A stretch of DNA of 64,000 nucleotides from Polaribacter sp. WD7 (GTDB lineage Bacteria > Bacteroidota > Bacteroidia > Flavobacteriales > Flavobacteriaceae): contig NZ_QPEJ01000013.1 of assembly GCF_003335085.1 (NCBI RefSeq), positions 61,333-125,332 of the forward strand, given 5' to 3'. Made by a program: the position numbers and the translations under genes. The notes under the pieces are model-generated. The model had not been told where the DNA came from, made no database searches, and worked only from the letters and a program-made list of their open reading frames with translations. Position 1 is the first letter of the stretch. Each line of letters opens with the position of its first letter. Shown one piece after another: positions 1 to 9,155 of the stretch.

Positions 1-267
1 GAAAGGTTATTTTACCTAACAATGTACCTAGCAGTTGCTTATTTAGAAATTATTGGTACAACTTATAAATGTTGGTGGTGGCCATCAACAGCATGGGGCG
101 TTTTTGATTTTTTGCCCAGTCATAATCCTCCAAGTGGTATAAGTTTATTCTATTTTTTACTAGATTTAGGTAGTTTATGGTTGTACAAGCAGCGTCATAA
201 ATTAGCATGGTCACGAATGAAAAATATTAGAAAAATAAGAATACAAAAACAGTTTGTATCAAACTAA
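1..267 (+). CDS. C-terminal part of an integral membrane protein (partial, cut by window edge)
   Basis: The frame is open from base 1 to a TAA at 265-267, so the true start lies outside the window and the ATG at 22 is probably internal. The 88 visible residues are rich in aromatic residues, with a Trp cluster (CWWWPSTAWGVFDF), then an NPPSGIS motif, a hydrophobic membrane segment (SLFYFLLDLGSLWL) and a basic tail (KQRHKLAWSRMKNIRKIRI), which suggests a cytoplasmic C-terminus. I do not recognise a named family. It lies 46 bp upstream of gldA on the same strand, which could mean co-transcription, but nothing links the functions. Confidence 0.6.
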   Translation, partial: ERLFYLTMYLAVAYLEIIGTTYKCWWWPSTAWGVFDFLPSHNPPSGISLFYFLLDLGSLWLYKQRHKLAWSRMKNIRKIRIQKQFVSN

Positions 268-313
268 AAATAGAAATTTTCCGTTTTTATATAATATTAT
301 TTAAAATTAATCA

Positions 314-1207
314 ATGTCAATAAAAGTTTCATCAGTAATAAAAACCTATGCTTCGCAAAAAGCACTTCAAGATATTTCTTTTGAAGCAAGTAAAGGAGAG
401 ATTATTGGTTTTTTAGGACCAAATGGAGCAGGGAAATCTACGATGATGAAAATTTTAACTGGATTTATAAAGCCGAATTCGGGTAGTGTTTTTGTAAATG
501 AGGTTAATGTGATACAAACTCCGCAAGAGGCTCAGAAAAATATCGGTTATTTACCAGAGCATAACCCGTTGTACGGAGATATGTATGTGCGCGAATATTT
601 ACAATTTAGAGCTTCAATTTTTAAAATTGATAAAAGTCAAATAGAAACATGTATTAAAAAAGTTGGTTTGCAAACAGAAGCGCATAAAAAAATAAACCAA
701 CTTTCTAAAGGGTATCAACAAAGAGTTGGTTTAGCTGCAGCAATTTTGCACAACCCATCCGTATTAATTTTAGATGAACCTACTACAGGACTAGACCCAA
801 ATCAATTAGTAGAAATTAGAGCACTTATTAAAGAATTAGGCAAAAACAAAACGGTGTTGTTTTCTACCCATATCATGCAAGAAGTAGAAGCTGTATGTGA
901 TAAGGTAATCATTATTAAAAAAGGAACGATTTTGATAGATGAAAACCTAGACACACTTCATGAAAATAATAAACAAACGATAGCCGTATCTTTTGATAGT
1001 GCAGTTTCTAAAGAAGTTTTATTCACATTGCCAAATCTTCGTGATATTGAAGTGAAAAATTCAGGATGGTTACTTCATTTTGAAACTGAAGATGATATGC
1101 GCACAGTGGTCTTTGATTTTGCCCGAGAGCATCACCTTAAAATAGTAAGTTTAAATGCTCAGACAAAAAACTTAGAAACTTTATTTAGGGAACTCACAAC
1201 GGGTTAA
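314..1207 (+). CDS. gldA: Gliding-motility ABC transporter ATP-binding protein GldA
   Basis: This is the ATP-hydrolysing subunit that in Flavobacterium works with the membrane proteins GldF and GldG in an ABC transporter connected with gliding. The 297-residue protein has a Walker A at about 35-42 (GPNGAGKS), an ABC signature near 135 (LSKGYQQR), a Walker B with catalytic Glu (LILDEPTTGLDP, about 152-163) and an H-loop His (STH, about 189). The phrase GYLPEHNPLYGDMYVREYL is typical of GldA rather than of generic drug-export ATPases. gldF and gldG are not in the window; they are usually unlinked. The TAA overlaps by 4 bp the stop of the convergent phosphatase gene, leaving no room for a terminator between them. 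Confidence 0.88.
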   Translation: MSIKVSSVIKTYASQKALQDISFEASKGEIIGFLGPNGAGKSTMMKILTGFIKPNSGSVFVNEVNVIQTPQEAQKNIGYLPEHNPLYGDMYVREYLQFRASIFKIDKSQIETCIKKVGLQTEAHKKINQLSKGYQQRVGLAAAILHNPSVLILDEPTTGLDPNQLVEIRALIKELGKNKTVLFSTHIMQEVEAVCDKVIIIKKGTILIDENLDTLHENNKQTIAVSFDSAVSKEVLFTLPNLRDIEVKNSGWLLHFETEDDMRTVVFDFAREHHLKIVSLNAQTKNLETLFRELTTG

Positions 1208-1863
1208 TTTACCAAATATTGATAAGCTTCCAGCACGGTTGGAAAAACCAATTGACTACCAGCATTTTTTAGTTCTTTCTCAGAATATTGCGTTAAAATA
1301 CCTATAGGAATCATACCTGCGGCTTTAGCAGCAGTAGTACCTGTTAAACTATCTTCAAACACCCAAATGTCATTAAAATCCTTTTTTTCAAAACCTAAAG
1401 CTTTAGCAAGGGTAATGTAGGCCTCTGGCGCTGGTTTTGGTTTTTTGTAATCTTGCACCCCAAAATAGGTGGTAAAATTCAAGTTTAAGTGATGAATGCT
1501 ATTTTTTAAAAACTGTCTTGTCGCGTTACTGGCAATTCCGAAAGGAATAGCTTCTTGGTCCAAAAATTGAGTGATTTCTTGAATACCAGGAAGCAATGTA
1601 GGTGTTTTAAAAAAAACATCTAAATGTGTATCTTTGAGTAGATATAAATCTTTGGTTTGATCTTCTTTCCCAATGGTACCGCAATAATATTGCGCAATCA
1701 ACATTGGGGATTTACCTGCAAGCTCTTTAGGAAATACAGGTAAATCTTGACCAAATAAACTGTTAAAAGCGGAGTTCCATGCAGCATGATGGCTTGCAAC
1801 GCTTTCTACAACAACACCATCAAAATCAAATAAGAATCCTTTAGGCAATAACTTTTTTGACAT
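1204..1863 (-). CDS. HAD-superfamily (subfamily IA) sugar-phosphate phosphatase/mutase-like protein
   Basis: The 219-residue protein has all four HAD motifs: the nucleophile pair D13/D15 (FDFDGVVVES), motif II Ser in GIASNATR, motif III Lys in KKPKPAPEAY, and motif IV FEDSLTG. The cap position and length match the beta-phosphoglucomutase/phosphoglycolate phosphatase branch. The substrate cannot be read from the sequence, although sugar phosphates are usual for the group. Its start overlaps the end of the upstream FAD-oxidase gene by 23 bp in another frame, so the two are probably translated in a coupled way and may act on related sugars. Confidence 0.85.
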   Translation of the reverse strand: MSKKLLPKGFLFDFDGVVVESVASHHAAWNSAFNSLFGQDLPVFPKELAGKSPMLIAQYYCGTIGKEDQTKDLYLLKDTHLDVFFKTPTLLPGIQEITQFLDQEAIPFGIASNATRQFLKNSIHHLNLNFTTYFGVQDYKKPKPAPEAYITLAKALGFEKKDFNDIWVFEDSLTGTTAAKAAGMIPIGILTQYSEKELKNAGSQLVFPTVLEAYQYLVN

Positions 1864-3175
1864 TTGCAGTTTCTTTTTCGTTAACCAATTGAGATAAATA
1901 CGGATTCAAAAATTTATTTGTAGGATCTAATTCTCTTCTTAACTCTTTAAAGTATTTCCATTTAGGATAAATTTGTGTTAATTCTGCATCTTTTGCAGTA
2001 AAACGTTTACCCCAATGAGGTCTTCCTCCGTGTTTGATAAATATTTTTTCTACACTCTTAAAGGCCTCGTAAGTGTCTGCAGTGGCTGCATTTCTAGAAA
2101 CGCATCCCATGGTTACCGTATCATGTCCGTAGGCATAACTTAACCAAGATTTGTCTTGATAAACAAAACGAACATCCATAGGAATATGTACAAAAGATTT
2201 ATTACTCCAATTATTCAATTCTTCTTTTAATTCTGCAAAAACTTGCGGAAACTTATCTAATGCAATTGTCCATTCTGCCAGTTCTAAAGTAGAACCTCTA
2301 GATTTGGTAACAGTTGCTTGGTACAATGTTCCTTTATGCTCTTTTTTGGAGCTGAAAAAACCTTTATAAAGCAATTTATTTGCAATAGCCGTAAGCCAAG
2401 GGAATATATGAGTGTATTTGTATAATATTTTTGATGCTGTTCTACGATGCTTTAAATATTTAGGACCCAAATTTTCAACAACCTCAGTATCTGAGTTAAT
2501 TTTATCACCAGTAATTACATACCCTTTATCTGTATGTGGTAACCATAAAATTCTTAAAAAGTCGTGCTTTTTTAAACGAGATTTTATTTTAGGAAGCCAT
2601 ACATCATCGCTTTCAGGCCCTTCTTTTATGTGAAGTGTGTAAGCGGGTTCACATTGAAATGTTGTGGTAGACATAACTCCTAACATACCCAATGATACTC
2701 TAACGGCATCTATTAAATCATCTTCTGCTGTAACTGTTTGTATAGTTCCATCAGCTAAAACTAAATTACAACCAATCATATATTCTGCTAATAATTTACC
2801 ACTGGTACCATGCGTTCCTGTAGCTAAAGCACCTCCAATGGTAATGGTATTTATGTCTGGTAAGCACGGTATACACCAACCAACAGCTTCTATAGCTTCT
2901 AATAACTCACCTAATATAAGACCAGATTGCACAGTTATTGTTTTTTTATTGTAATCGTAAGAAACAATTTTATTGTAAGCGGTCATGTCTATTAACGCAT
3001 CTGTACCTGCCGCAATATCTGCAGATGATTGTTTGCTACCAAAAAAACGTATTTTGTCATTTTTAGCAATTACCTCTTGCAATTCTTCTTCGGTTGTTAT
3101 GGTATATTTTGTCTTGTAATTGTATTTAAGGTTTTCATTCCAGCTAACCCAAGTACTGTTGTTTTTTTGTTTCAT
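1841..3175 (-). CDS. FAD-dependent oxidase of the VAO/aldonolactone oxidase family
   Basis: The 444-residue protein has an N-terminal FAD_binding_4 (PCMH-type) domain at about 20-190, including the GGALATGTHGTSGK loop near 115, and a C-terminal aldonolactone-oxidase domain ending with the typical RPHWGKRF motif (about 390). Relatives oxidise sugar lactones or alditols with oxygen or another acceptor. The position that in alditol and arabinonolactone oxidases carries the FAD-linking His (SGHS) reads SKQS here (Q49), so FAD is probably bound non-covalently. No signal peptide is evident, so a cytoplasmic location is inferred. It heads a two-gene operon with the overlapping HAD phosphatase. The exact substrate is unknown. 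Confidence 0.8.
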   Translation of the reverse strand: MKQKNNSTWVSWNENLKYNYKTKYTITTEEELQEVIAKNDKIRFFGSKQSSADIAAGTDALIDMTAYNKIVSYDYNKKTITVQSGLILGELLEAIEAVGWCIPCLPDINTITIGGALATGTHGTSGKLLAEYMIGCNLVLADGTIQTVTAEDDLIDAVRVSLGMLGVMSTTTFQCEPAYTLHIKEGPESDDVWLPKIKSRLKKHDFLRILWLPHTDKGYVITGDKINSDTEVVENLGPKYLKHRRTASKILYKYTHIFPWLTAIANKLLYKGFFSSKKEHKGTLYQATVTKSRGSTLELAEWTIALDKFPQVFAELKEELNNWSNKSFVHIPMDVRFVYQDKSWLSYAYGHDTVTMGCVSRNAATADTYEAFKSVEKIFIKHGGRPHWGKRFTAKDAELTQIYPKWKYFKELRRELDPTNKFLNPYLSQLVNEKETANVKKVIA

Positions 3176-3195
3176 GCTAATAGGTTTTTGTTAAA

Positions 3196-3203
3196 CAAAA
3201 TTA
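3196..3203 (-). promoter_or_regulatory. Predicted -7 promoter element (TAATTTTG) of the FAD-oxidase/HAD operon
   Basis: Read on the minus strand the bases match the Bacteroidota -7 consensus TAnnTTTG exactly and lie 20 bp upstream of the start codon. No good -33 TTTG is visible at the normal distance, so this is a prediction only. Confidence 0.4.
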
Positions 3204-3362
3204 ACGAATGATATTTACTGCAGAACCATTAAAAGTGTTAATAAAAACCAAATTTGACTTATGTTAAAAAAATGCACTTAATTTCAGTAATAATGTAAAA
3301 TTAAAGCCATTAAAAACACTTTTTGATATTTTGGTTGATTAAATTATAGATTGCAATGGTTT

Positions 3363-6300
3363 TTAATTCAGTTTAAATTTTATTTGCTGATACGATAAGG
3401 TAGCAAGTAACTCATTAGAAACATTAATTTTCGTATTTCTACTTGGTAAGTCAACCTCAATTTTTTCTTGGGCATCCCAAATTGTAAATCGTAAAGACTG
3501 TTTACCTATGTTATTTTTTAAGATACCTTCTAGGTTAAGAATATTTTCTTCATTTACTTCTTCTACAGGAATTTTAATGGTCAATTTTTTACATAGCTCG
3601 TCCATAATGTCATGTAAAAGTTTAAAATCTGTAAACTTAATTCTCGGTTCTCCTGTAACTCCGTCTTTGTTTGTCCAACCGGGTTGAATAGTAGCTCTTA
3701 TATATAAAAATGAATTAGGCACTAAAAAGTGTTTGTATTTTAAATACTCTTCACCAAAAACTCTAAATTCATGGCTGTCTCCATAATCTTCAATAGTAAA
3801 AGCCGCCCAACCTTTTCCAGCTTTAGAAACCCTGTGTTGAACATCTGTGATAATGCCAGCAAAAGCCAAGTTATTGCCTACAATTTTTTGTAAATCGCCT
3901 TTAAAATCTTTTAAAATAGCATTGCAGAAAATAAGTTCGTTTTTAAAATCATCTAATGGATGTGCAGATATATACATACCAATAACTTCTTTCTCTTGAG
4001 ATAAGAGTTCCATAGTTCCCCAAGTTTCACAATCAGGAATATCTGGTTCAGGAAATTGTACAGTAGATGTTTCTCCAAACATAGATACTTGAGCAGAATT
4101 TTCATTTTCTTGAAATTTACTTCCAAATTTCATTGCACGTTCTAAAAACGTTAACCCTTTTTCATCCGTAGCAAAATATTGAGCTCTGTGAGTATCTGTA
4201 AAAGAATCAAAAGCACCTGCTTTTATTAAACTATCAAAAGATTTTTTATTAGCAGCTCGTAAATCTACGCGTTTAGACAAATCAAAAATAGAAGAATAAT
4301 TTCCGTTTTCTGTTCTTTCTTTTATAATAGCTCTAACAGCTGCGGCACCAACACCTTTAACGGCAGCCATTCCAAAACGTACAGCACCGTCTTTGTTTAC
4401 CGAGAATTTTAAAAAAGATTCGTTGATATCAGGTCCTAAAACAGCTAAACCCATTCGTTTACATTCTTCCATAAAAAATGAAACCGATTTGATATCGTTC
4501 ATATTGTTAGAAAGTACTGATGCCATATATTCCGCAGGATAATGGGCTTTTAAGTAGGCAGTTTGGTAGGCTATCCAAGCATAACAAGTAGAGTGGCTTT
4601 TATTAAAAGCATAACTAGCAAATGCTTCCCAATCTTTCCATATTTTTTCTAGTTTGTCTGCATCATGACCGTTTGCTGCAGCTTGTTCTACAAATTTAGG
4701 TTTCATTTTATCTAAAACCGCAATTTGCTTTTTACCCATGGCTTTACGTAATACATCGGCTTCACCTTTAGTAAAATCTGCTAGTTTTTGAGAGAGTAAC
4801 ATTACTTGCTCTTGGTATACTGTAATACCGTAAGTTTCTGCCAAATACTCTTCCATTGCTGGCAAATCGTATTCAATATCTTCTGTACCATGTTTTCTGT
4901 TGATAAAACTAGGAATGTATTCCATTGGTCCAGGTCTGTATAAAGCATTCATTGCAATTAAATCTGCAAAAACCGTTGGTTTTAAAGATCGCATGTGTTT
5001 TTGCATTCCAGGAGATTCATATTGAAAAATACCCACTGTTTCTCCTCTTTGGAACAACTCATATGTCTTTACATCATCCAAAGGAAAACTTTCAGGGTCC
5101 AGTTCCACACCGTGTCTCGCTTTTACAATCTTAACCGTATCTTTAATTAAAGTTAAGGTCTTTAAACCTAAAAAGTCCATTTTTAACAAACCAGCAGACT
5201 CTACCACAGAGTTATCAAATTGGGTAACATACATGTCAGAATCTTTGGCCAAAGCTACGGGAACATAATTAGTAATGTCTCCAGGGGTAATGATGACTCC
5301 ACAAGCATGAATACCTGTATTTCTAACAGAACCTTCTAAAATAGTTGCTTTGTTAATGGTTTCTGAAGTTAAATCTGAGCCTGTAGCCATGGTTTGCAGT
5401 TCTTCTACCATTACTTTTTCTTCTGCACGCAAACCAGCAATTTTACCTTTGCTTTTGGGGTCATCTCCAAAGATGTTTTTCAGTTTAACGCCCGGAATTA
5501 ATTTTGCAATTCTATCTGCTTCAAATAAGGGTAAATCTAAAACTCTGGCGGTATCTCTGATTGACGATTTTGCAGCCATTGTTCCGTAAGTGATAATTTG
5601 TGCTACTTGGTTAGCACCATACTTATCAATTACATAATCCATTACACGTCCACGGCCTTCATCATCAAAATCAATATCAATATCTGGCATAGAAACCCTT
5701 TCAGGATTTAAAAAACGCTCAAAAAGTAAATCGTATTTAATTGGGTCTATATTGGTAATCCACAAGCAATAGGCAACTACAGATCCTGCTGCAGAACCAC
5801 GTCCTGGACCAACAGCAACATCCATATTTCTGGCTTCTCTAATAAAATCTTCTACAATTAGGAAGTAACCAGGATACCCAGTTTTTTCAATAACTTCCAA
5901 TTCAAAGTCTAGACGTTCTTTGATAGCTTCGGTAATTTCCCCGTAACGTTTTTTAGCACCTTCATAGGTTAAATGACGTAAAAAATTGTTTTCTCCTCTT
6001 TTGCCTCCATCTTCTTCATCTTTTGCATCTTTAAATTCATCAGGAATGTCGAAAGCAGGTAATAAAACGTCTCTTGCTAAAGTGAAAATTTCAATTTTAT
6101 CTACAATTTCTTGAATATTGATAATGGCTTCAGGTAAATCTGCAAATAAGGTTTTCATTTCATCTGAAGATTTAAAATAATATTCCTCATTAGGCAAACC
6201 ATATCTATAACCACGACCTTTTCCTTTTGGTGTGGCTTGTTTTTCACCATCTTTTACACAAAGTAAAATATCGTGTGCATTGGCATCTTTTTTCTCTAGA

Positions 6301-7700
6301 TAAAACGTGTTATTGGTAGCCACAATTTTAATATCGTGTTTTTTAGAAAATTTTAATAAAGTTTCATTTACAATAGTTTCATCTTGTTGATTATGACGCA
6401 TTAACTCGATGTAAAAGTCATCTTGAAATTCATTTTTCCACCATAACAAAGCTTCTTCGGCTTGTTTTTTACCAAGATTTAAAATTTTACTAGGTACCTC
6501 ACCATACAAATTACCCGTTAAAACAATAATATCATCCTTGTATTTTTTGATAATTTCTCTATCTATTCTTGGTACATAATAAAAACCATCTACAAAAGCA
6601 ATGGAAGACATTTTTGCTAAATTATGATACCCTCTCTTATTTTTTGCAAGTAAAACAACTTGATAACCATTGTCTTTTTGTGATTTATTGGTATGATCTT
6701 CGCAAACATTAAATTCGCAACCAATAATTGGTTTTATTGGCGTATCTGCATTTTTATTATGGTTTAAAACAGCACTCACAAAATGGAAAGCAGCCATCAT
6801 ATTTGCAGTATCTGTCATGGCTACTGCAGGCATATTGTTTTTTGCAGCTGCGTTAACAATATTACCAATTTGCATTGTGGATTGTAAGACAGAAAATTGC
6901 GTGTGGTTATGTAAATGAGCAAACCTAACATCTTTTAATTCAGCTAAACCTTCTGATGTAGATTTGGTTTCTTCAACATCTTTTAATTTTTCTAGACGTT
7001 TGCGAATTTGATCACTCTCTTTTTTAAGGTTGATGTGTTTTAGACCAATTACTTGAATTGGTTTTGGGTTTGCCTCAGAAAAGTTTTTAAAATAATCTGC
7101 ATCAACATCTAATTCTTCTTTGGTAAATTCTCTTAAACGAATTAGTTCTAAAAAACAACGTGTTGTTGCTTCAACATCTGCGGTAGCATTGTGTGCTTCA
7201 CCAAACCCCACTTCAAATAAATGATTGTGCAATTCTGTTAATGTTGGTAGTTTAAATTTTCCACCACGCCCCCCAGGTATTTGACACATTAGTGCTGTCT
7301 TTTCTGTACAAGTATCTAAAAGTGGAAGAGTAGCTAGGTTATTTTCTACACCTAATCTATGAAACTCGCAACCCATAATGTTAATATCAAAACCTACATT
7401 TTGACCTACAATAAATTTTGTTTTTTGTAAAGCTTTGTGAAATAACTGTAAACCTTCATCTAGATCAATACCTTGTTCGCTTGCTAATTCTGTAGAAATA
7501 CCATGAATTCTTTCTGCATCATAAGGAATGTTAAATCCTTCTGGTTTGATTAAGAAATCATTATGTTCTATTAAATTTCCCATAGCATCGTGCAATTGCC
7601 ATGCAATTTGAATACACCTTGGCCAATTGTCTGTGTCTGTTATTGGGGCATTCCAACTTTTGGGTAATCCAGTGGTTTCGGTATCAAAAATTAAATACAT
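3363..7700 (-). CDS. dnaE: DNA polymerase III alpha subunit with fused N-terminal 3'-5' exonuclease
   Basis: This is the replicative polymerase subunit, 1445 residues against about 1160 in E. coli. The extra length is an N-terminal DEDDh exonuclease (about 1-190) with D6/E8 (FDTETTG), D105 (NVGFD), H170 and D175 (HNATAD), so proofreading is in cis. A PHP domain begins near 258 (HLHNHTQFS), followed by the C-family polymerase core with catalytic aspartates in PDIDIDF (about 673) and KMDFLGLK (about 841), and an OB-fold near 1275-1340. Several PHP metal ligands look lost (TDTANM where active PHPs have TDHGN). Exonuclease-fused DnaE is known in Bacteroidota. The gene appears to be transcribed alone; no neighbouring gene is close on the same strand. 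Confidence 0.95.
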   Translation of the reverse strand: MYLIFDTETTGLPKSWNAPITDTDNWPRCIQIAWQLHDAMGNLIEHNDFLIKPEGFNIPYDAERIHGISTELASEQGIDLDEGLQLFHKALQKTKFIVGQNVGFDINIMGCEFHRLGVENNLATLPLLDTCTEKTALMCQIPGGRGGKFKLPTLTELHNHLFEVGFGEAHNATADVEATTRCFLELIRLREFTKEELDVDADYFKNFSEANPKPIQVIGLKHINLKKESDQIRKRLEKLKDVEETKSTSEGLAELKDVRFAHLHNHTQFSVLQSTMQIGNIVNAAAKNNMPAVAMTDTANMMAAFHFVSAVLNHNKNADTPIKPIIGCEFNVCEDHTNKSQKDNGYQVVLLAKNKRGYHNLAKMSSIAFVDGFYYVPRIDREIIKKYKDDIIVLTGNLYGEVPSKILNLGKKQAEEALLWWKNEFQDDFYIELMRHNQQDETIVNETLLKFSKKHDIKIVATNNTFYLEKKDANAHDILLCVKDGEKQATPKGKGRGYRYGLPNEEYYFKSSDEMKTLFADLPEAIINIQEIVDKIEIFTLARDVLLPAFDIPDEFKDAKDEEDGGKRGENNFLRHLTYEGAKKRYGEITEAIKERLDFELEVIEKTGYPGYFLIVEDFIREARNMDVAVGPGRGSAAGSVVAYCLWITNIDPIKYDLLFERFLNPERVSMPDIDIDFDDEGRGRVMDYVIDKYGANQVAQIITYGTMAAKSSIRDTARVLDLPLFEADRIAKLIPGVKLKNIFGDDPKSKGKIAGLRAEEKVMVEELQTMATGSDLTSETINKATILEGSVRNTGIHACGVIITPGDITNYVPVALAKDSDMYVTQFDNSVVESAGLLKMDFLGLKTLTLIKDTVKIVKARHGVELDPESFPLDDVKTYELFQRGETVGIFQYESPGMQKHMRSLKPTVFADLIAMNALYRPGPMEYIPSFINRKHGTEDIEYDLPAMEEYLAETYGITVYQEQVMLLSQKLADFTKGEADVLRKAMGKKQIAVLDKMKPKFVEQAAANGHDADKLEKIWKDWEAFASYAFNKSHSTCYAWIAYQTAYLKAHYPAEYMASVLSNNMNDIKSVSFFMEECKRMGLAVLGPDINESFLKFSVNKDGAVRFGMAAVKGVGAAAVRAIIKERTENGNYSSIFDLSKRVDLRAANKKSFDSLIKAGAFDSFTDTHRAQYFATDEKGLTFLERAMKFGSKFQENENSAQVSMFGETSTVQFPEPDIPDCETWGTMELLSQEKEVIGMYISAHPLDDFKNELIFCNAILKDFKGDLQKIVGNNLAFAGIITDVQHRVSKAGKGWAAFTIEDYGDSHEFRVFGEEYLKYKHFLVPNSFLYIRATIQPGWTNKDGVTGEPRIKFTDFKLLHDIMDELCKKLTIKIPVEEVNEENILNLEGILKNNIGKQSLRFTIWDAQEKIEVDLPSRNTKINVSNELLATLSYQQIKFKLN

Positions 7701-7792
7701 AAATGATTCTTGTTGAATAAATTCTAGAGAGTTAAAAGTACAAAATCATTCAATATTTATTAAGTATAACTTATATTGATTTATTAACAAAA

Positions 7793-7826
7793 AAAGAGTG
7801 TCAGTCTGTTTAGACTGACACTCTTT
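7793..7826 (-). terminator. Rho-independent terminator of the DUF2383 gene
   Basis: A perfect 14-bp inverted repeat (AAAGAGTGTCAGTC, 6-nt loop, complement) lies 34 bp after the stop of the minus-strand gene that ends at 7860. On that strand the stem runs into a T tract. It also insulates dnaE, whose start is 92 bp further on. Confidence 0.85.
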
Positions 7827-7859
7827 AAAGTGCGTTATACTAAAAAATTGGTATAGTTA

Positions 7860-8306
7860 TTATGCCAATTCTTCTTCTAATTTTAAATTATTAATTGCAG
7901 ATTGTATCTGTTGCTTTTGGCTTTCTAATAATTTTCTAGTTGACGGAACAAAATCATCTTCTTTCAATATGTCTCTATACTCATCATAACTAGCTTGCTC
8001 TCCTCTAATAGCTTCTTCTAAAATAGCTTCTTCATCATTAGAACTGAATAAAGATTTTAAAGACATCCAGTTTCTGTGCATTGTTCCTTTAAATGATCCG
8101 CTATCTTCAGGAATTTGCCCGTAAGCTAAAATTTCTGTTCTTAAGTTTTTGGCAAATTCACTTCTTTCTGAAGCTCTTGCCTTAAAAAAACGTTTTAATT
8201 TTGTGCTTTCTACATTATCTGCAGCATTTAAATATCCTTTTTCTGCGTCGTAATTTTTTTCTAACAATTCATTTAACTTGTTCGAAATTTTTTCTGTGTA
8301 CTTCAT
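7860..8306 (-). CDS. PA2169-family four-helix-bundle protein (DUF2383)
   Basis: The 148-residue protein is almost wholly alpha-helical and charged, with the ferritin-like layout of the DUF2383/PA2169 family (NELLEKNYDAEKGYLNAAD at the N-terminus and an IRGEQASYDEYR helix in the middle). It has no signal peptide and is presumably cytoplasmic. Family members are often stress- or stationary-phase-induced, but their function is not established. The gene stands alone, divergent from rpsP, and has its own strong terminator. Confidence 0.75.
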   Translation of the reverse strand: MKYTEKISNKLNELLEKNYDAEKGYLNAADNVESTKLKRFFKARASERSEFAKNLRTEILAYGQIPEDSGSFKGTMHRNWMSLKSLFSSNDEEAILEEAIRGEQASYDEYRDILKEDDFVPSTRKLLESQKQQIQSAINNLKLEEELA

Positions 8307-8523
8307 AATATCATTTTCATTTTAAATTTCAATAATTTTTTTTAAGATGCCTATTGTTTCACATCTAGCTTTTGTTACCACAAAGTAACTAATTATAAGA
8401 GTTTATGTTTAATGCAAAAGATAAGATTCTTGACTCATATAGGTAATTTGATATGTATATGTTGCTCTTTTTTAAGACTGTATGAAATTATATTTTAATT
8501 AAGGAAGATTAAAAAGTATTTTG

Positions 8524-8531
8524 TATTTTTG
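8524..8531 (+). promoter_or_regulatory. Predicted rpsP promoter -7 element (TATTTTTG)
   Basis: The bases match TAnnTTTG and would place the transcript start near 8538, giving a leader of about 60 nt before rpsP. This lies in the 294-bp divergent gap 8307-8600, where I see no gene; apart from this element and the hairpin at 8570-8584 the gap holds only AT-rich sequence. Confidence 0.5.
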
Positions 8532-8569
8532 TGCCCACTTGTCACGAGATGATAAGATTTTTAATAACC

Positions 8570-8584
8570 AAGGTCGAGAACCTT
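8570..8584 (+). promoter_or_regulatory. Small hairpin in the rpsP leader
   Basis: AAGGT-CGAGA-ACCTT forms a 5-bp stem with a 5-nt loop ending 16 nt before the rpsP ATG. Its place inside the predicted leader of a ribosomal-protein operon suggests a possible autoregulatory structure. The stem is short, so this is tentative. Confidence 0.25.
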
Positions 8585-8600
8585 AAAAAATTAATAAATT

Positions 8601-9137
8601 ATGTCTGTAAAAATTAGATTACAAAGACACGGTAAAAAAGGGAAACCATTCTATTGGATAGTTGCTGCTGATGCACGTGCAAAAAGAGATGGTCGTTACT
8701 TAGAAAAAATAGGTACGTATAATCCAAATGTAAATCCTGCAGAAATTAACTTAGATGTTGATGTTGCTGTAACTTGGTTACAAAACGGAGCACAGCCAAC
8801 TGACACTGCAAAAGCAATTTTATCTTACAAAGGAGCTTTGTTAAAAAACCATTTAGCAGGTGGTGTTCGTAAAGGAGCTTTAACAGAAGAGCAAGCAGAA
8901 GAGAAATTTAAAGCTTGGTTAGAGGCTAAAGAAGGTAAAGTAGCTACAAAAGAAGAAAAATTAGCTAAAGCAGAAGCAGAAGCTAAAGCGAAAGCTTTAG
9001 AAGCTGAAAAAGCGGTTAATGAAGCAAGAATTGCCGCTGCTCAACCAGAAGAAGTTGTAGAAGAAGCTACAGAAGAAGTTGCCGCGGAAGCAACTGACGC
9101 TGCAGAAGGAGCTACAGAAGAAAAAGCAGCTGAGTAA
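8601..9137 (+). CDS. rpsP: 30S ribosomal protein S16 with long acidic Ala/Glu tail
   Basis: Residues 1-80 are a normal S16 core (KIRLQRHGKKGKPFYWIVAAD, then the RDGRYLEKIGTYNP loop), a primary binder of the 16S rRNA 5' domain needed for 30S assembly. The 178-residue length exceeds the usual 80-90 because of a tail from about residue 105 built almost entirely of Ala, Glu and Lys, such as EAEAKAKALEAEKA and VVEEATEEVAAEA. Such extensions are common for S16 in Bacteroidota and are probably helical or disordered. It is the first gene of an operon with rimM 18 bp downstream, as in many bacteria. Confidence 0.96.
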   Translation: MSVKIRLQRHGKKGKPFYWIVAADARAKRDGRYLEKIGTYNPNVNPAEINLDVDVAVTWLQNGAQPTDTAKAILSYKGALLKNHLAGGVRKGALTEEQAEEKFKAWLEAKEGKVATKEEKLAKAEAEAKAKALEAEKAVNEARIAAAQPEEVVEEATEEVAAEATDAAEGATEEKAAE

Positions 9138-9155
9138 AACGTTTATATACGATAT

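Noticed and set aside
8910..9134. Ala/Glu-rich DNA at the end of rpsP as a possible tandem repeat element
   Set aside because: It is the coding sequence of the usual S16 acidic tail; low complexity explains the repetition.
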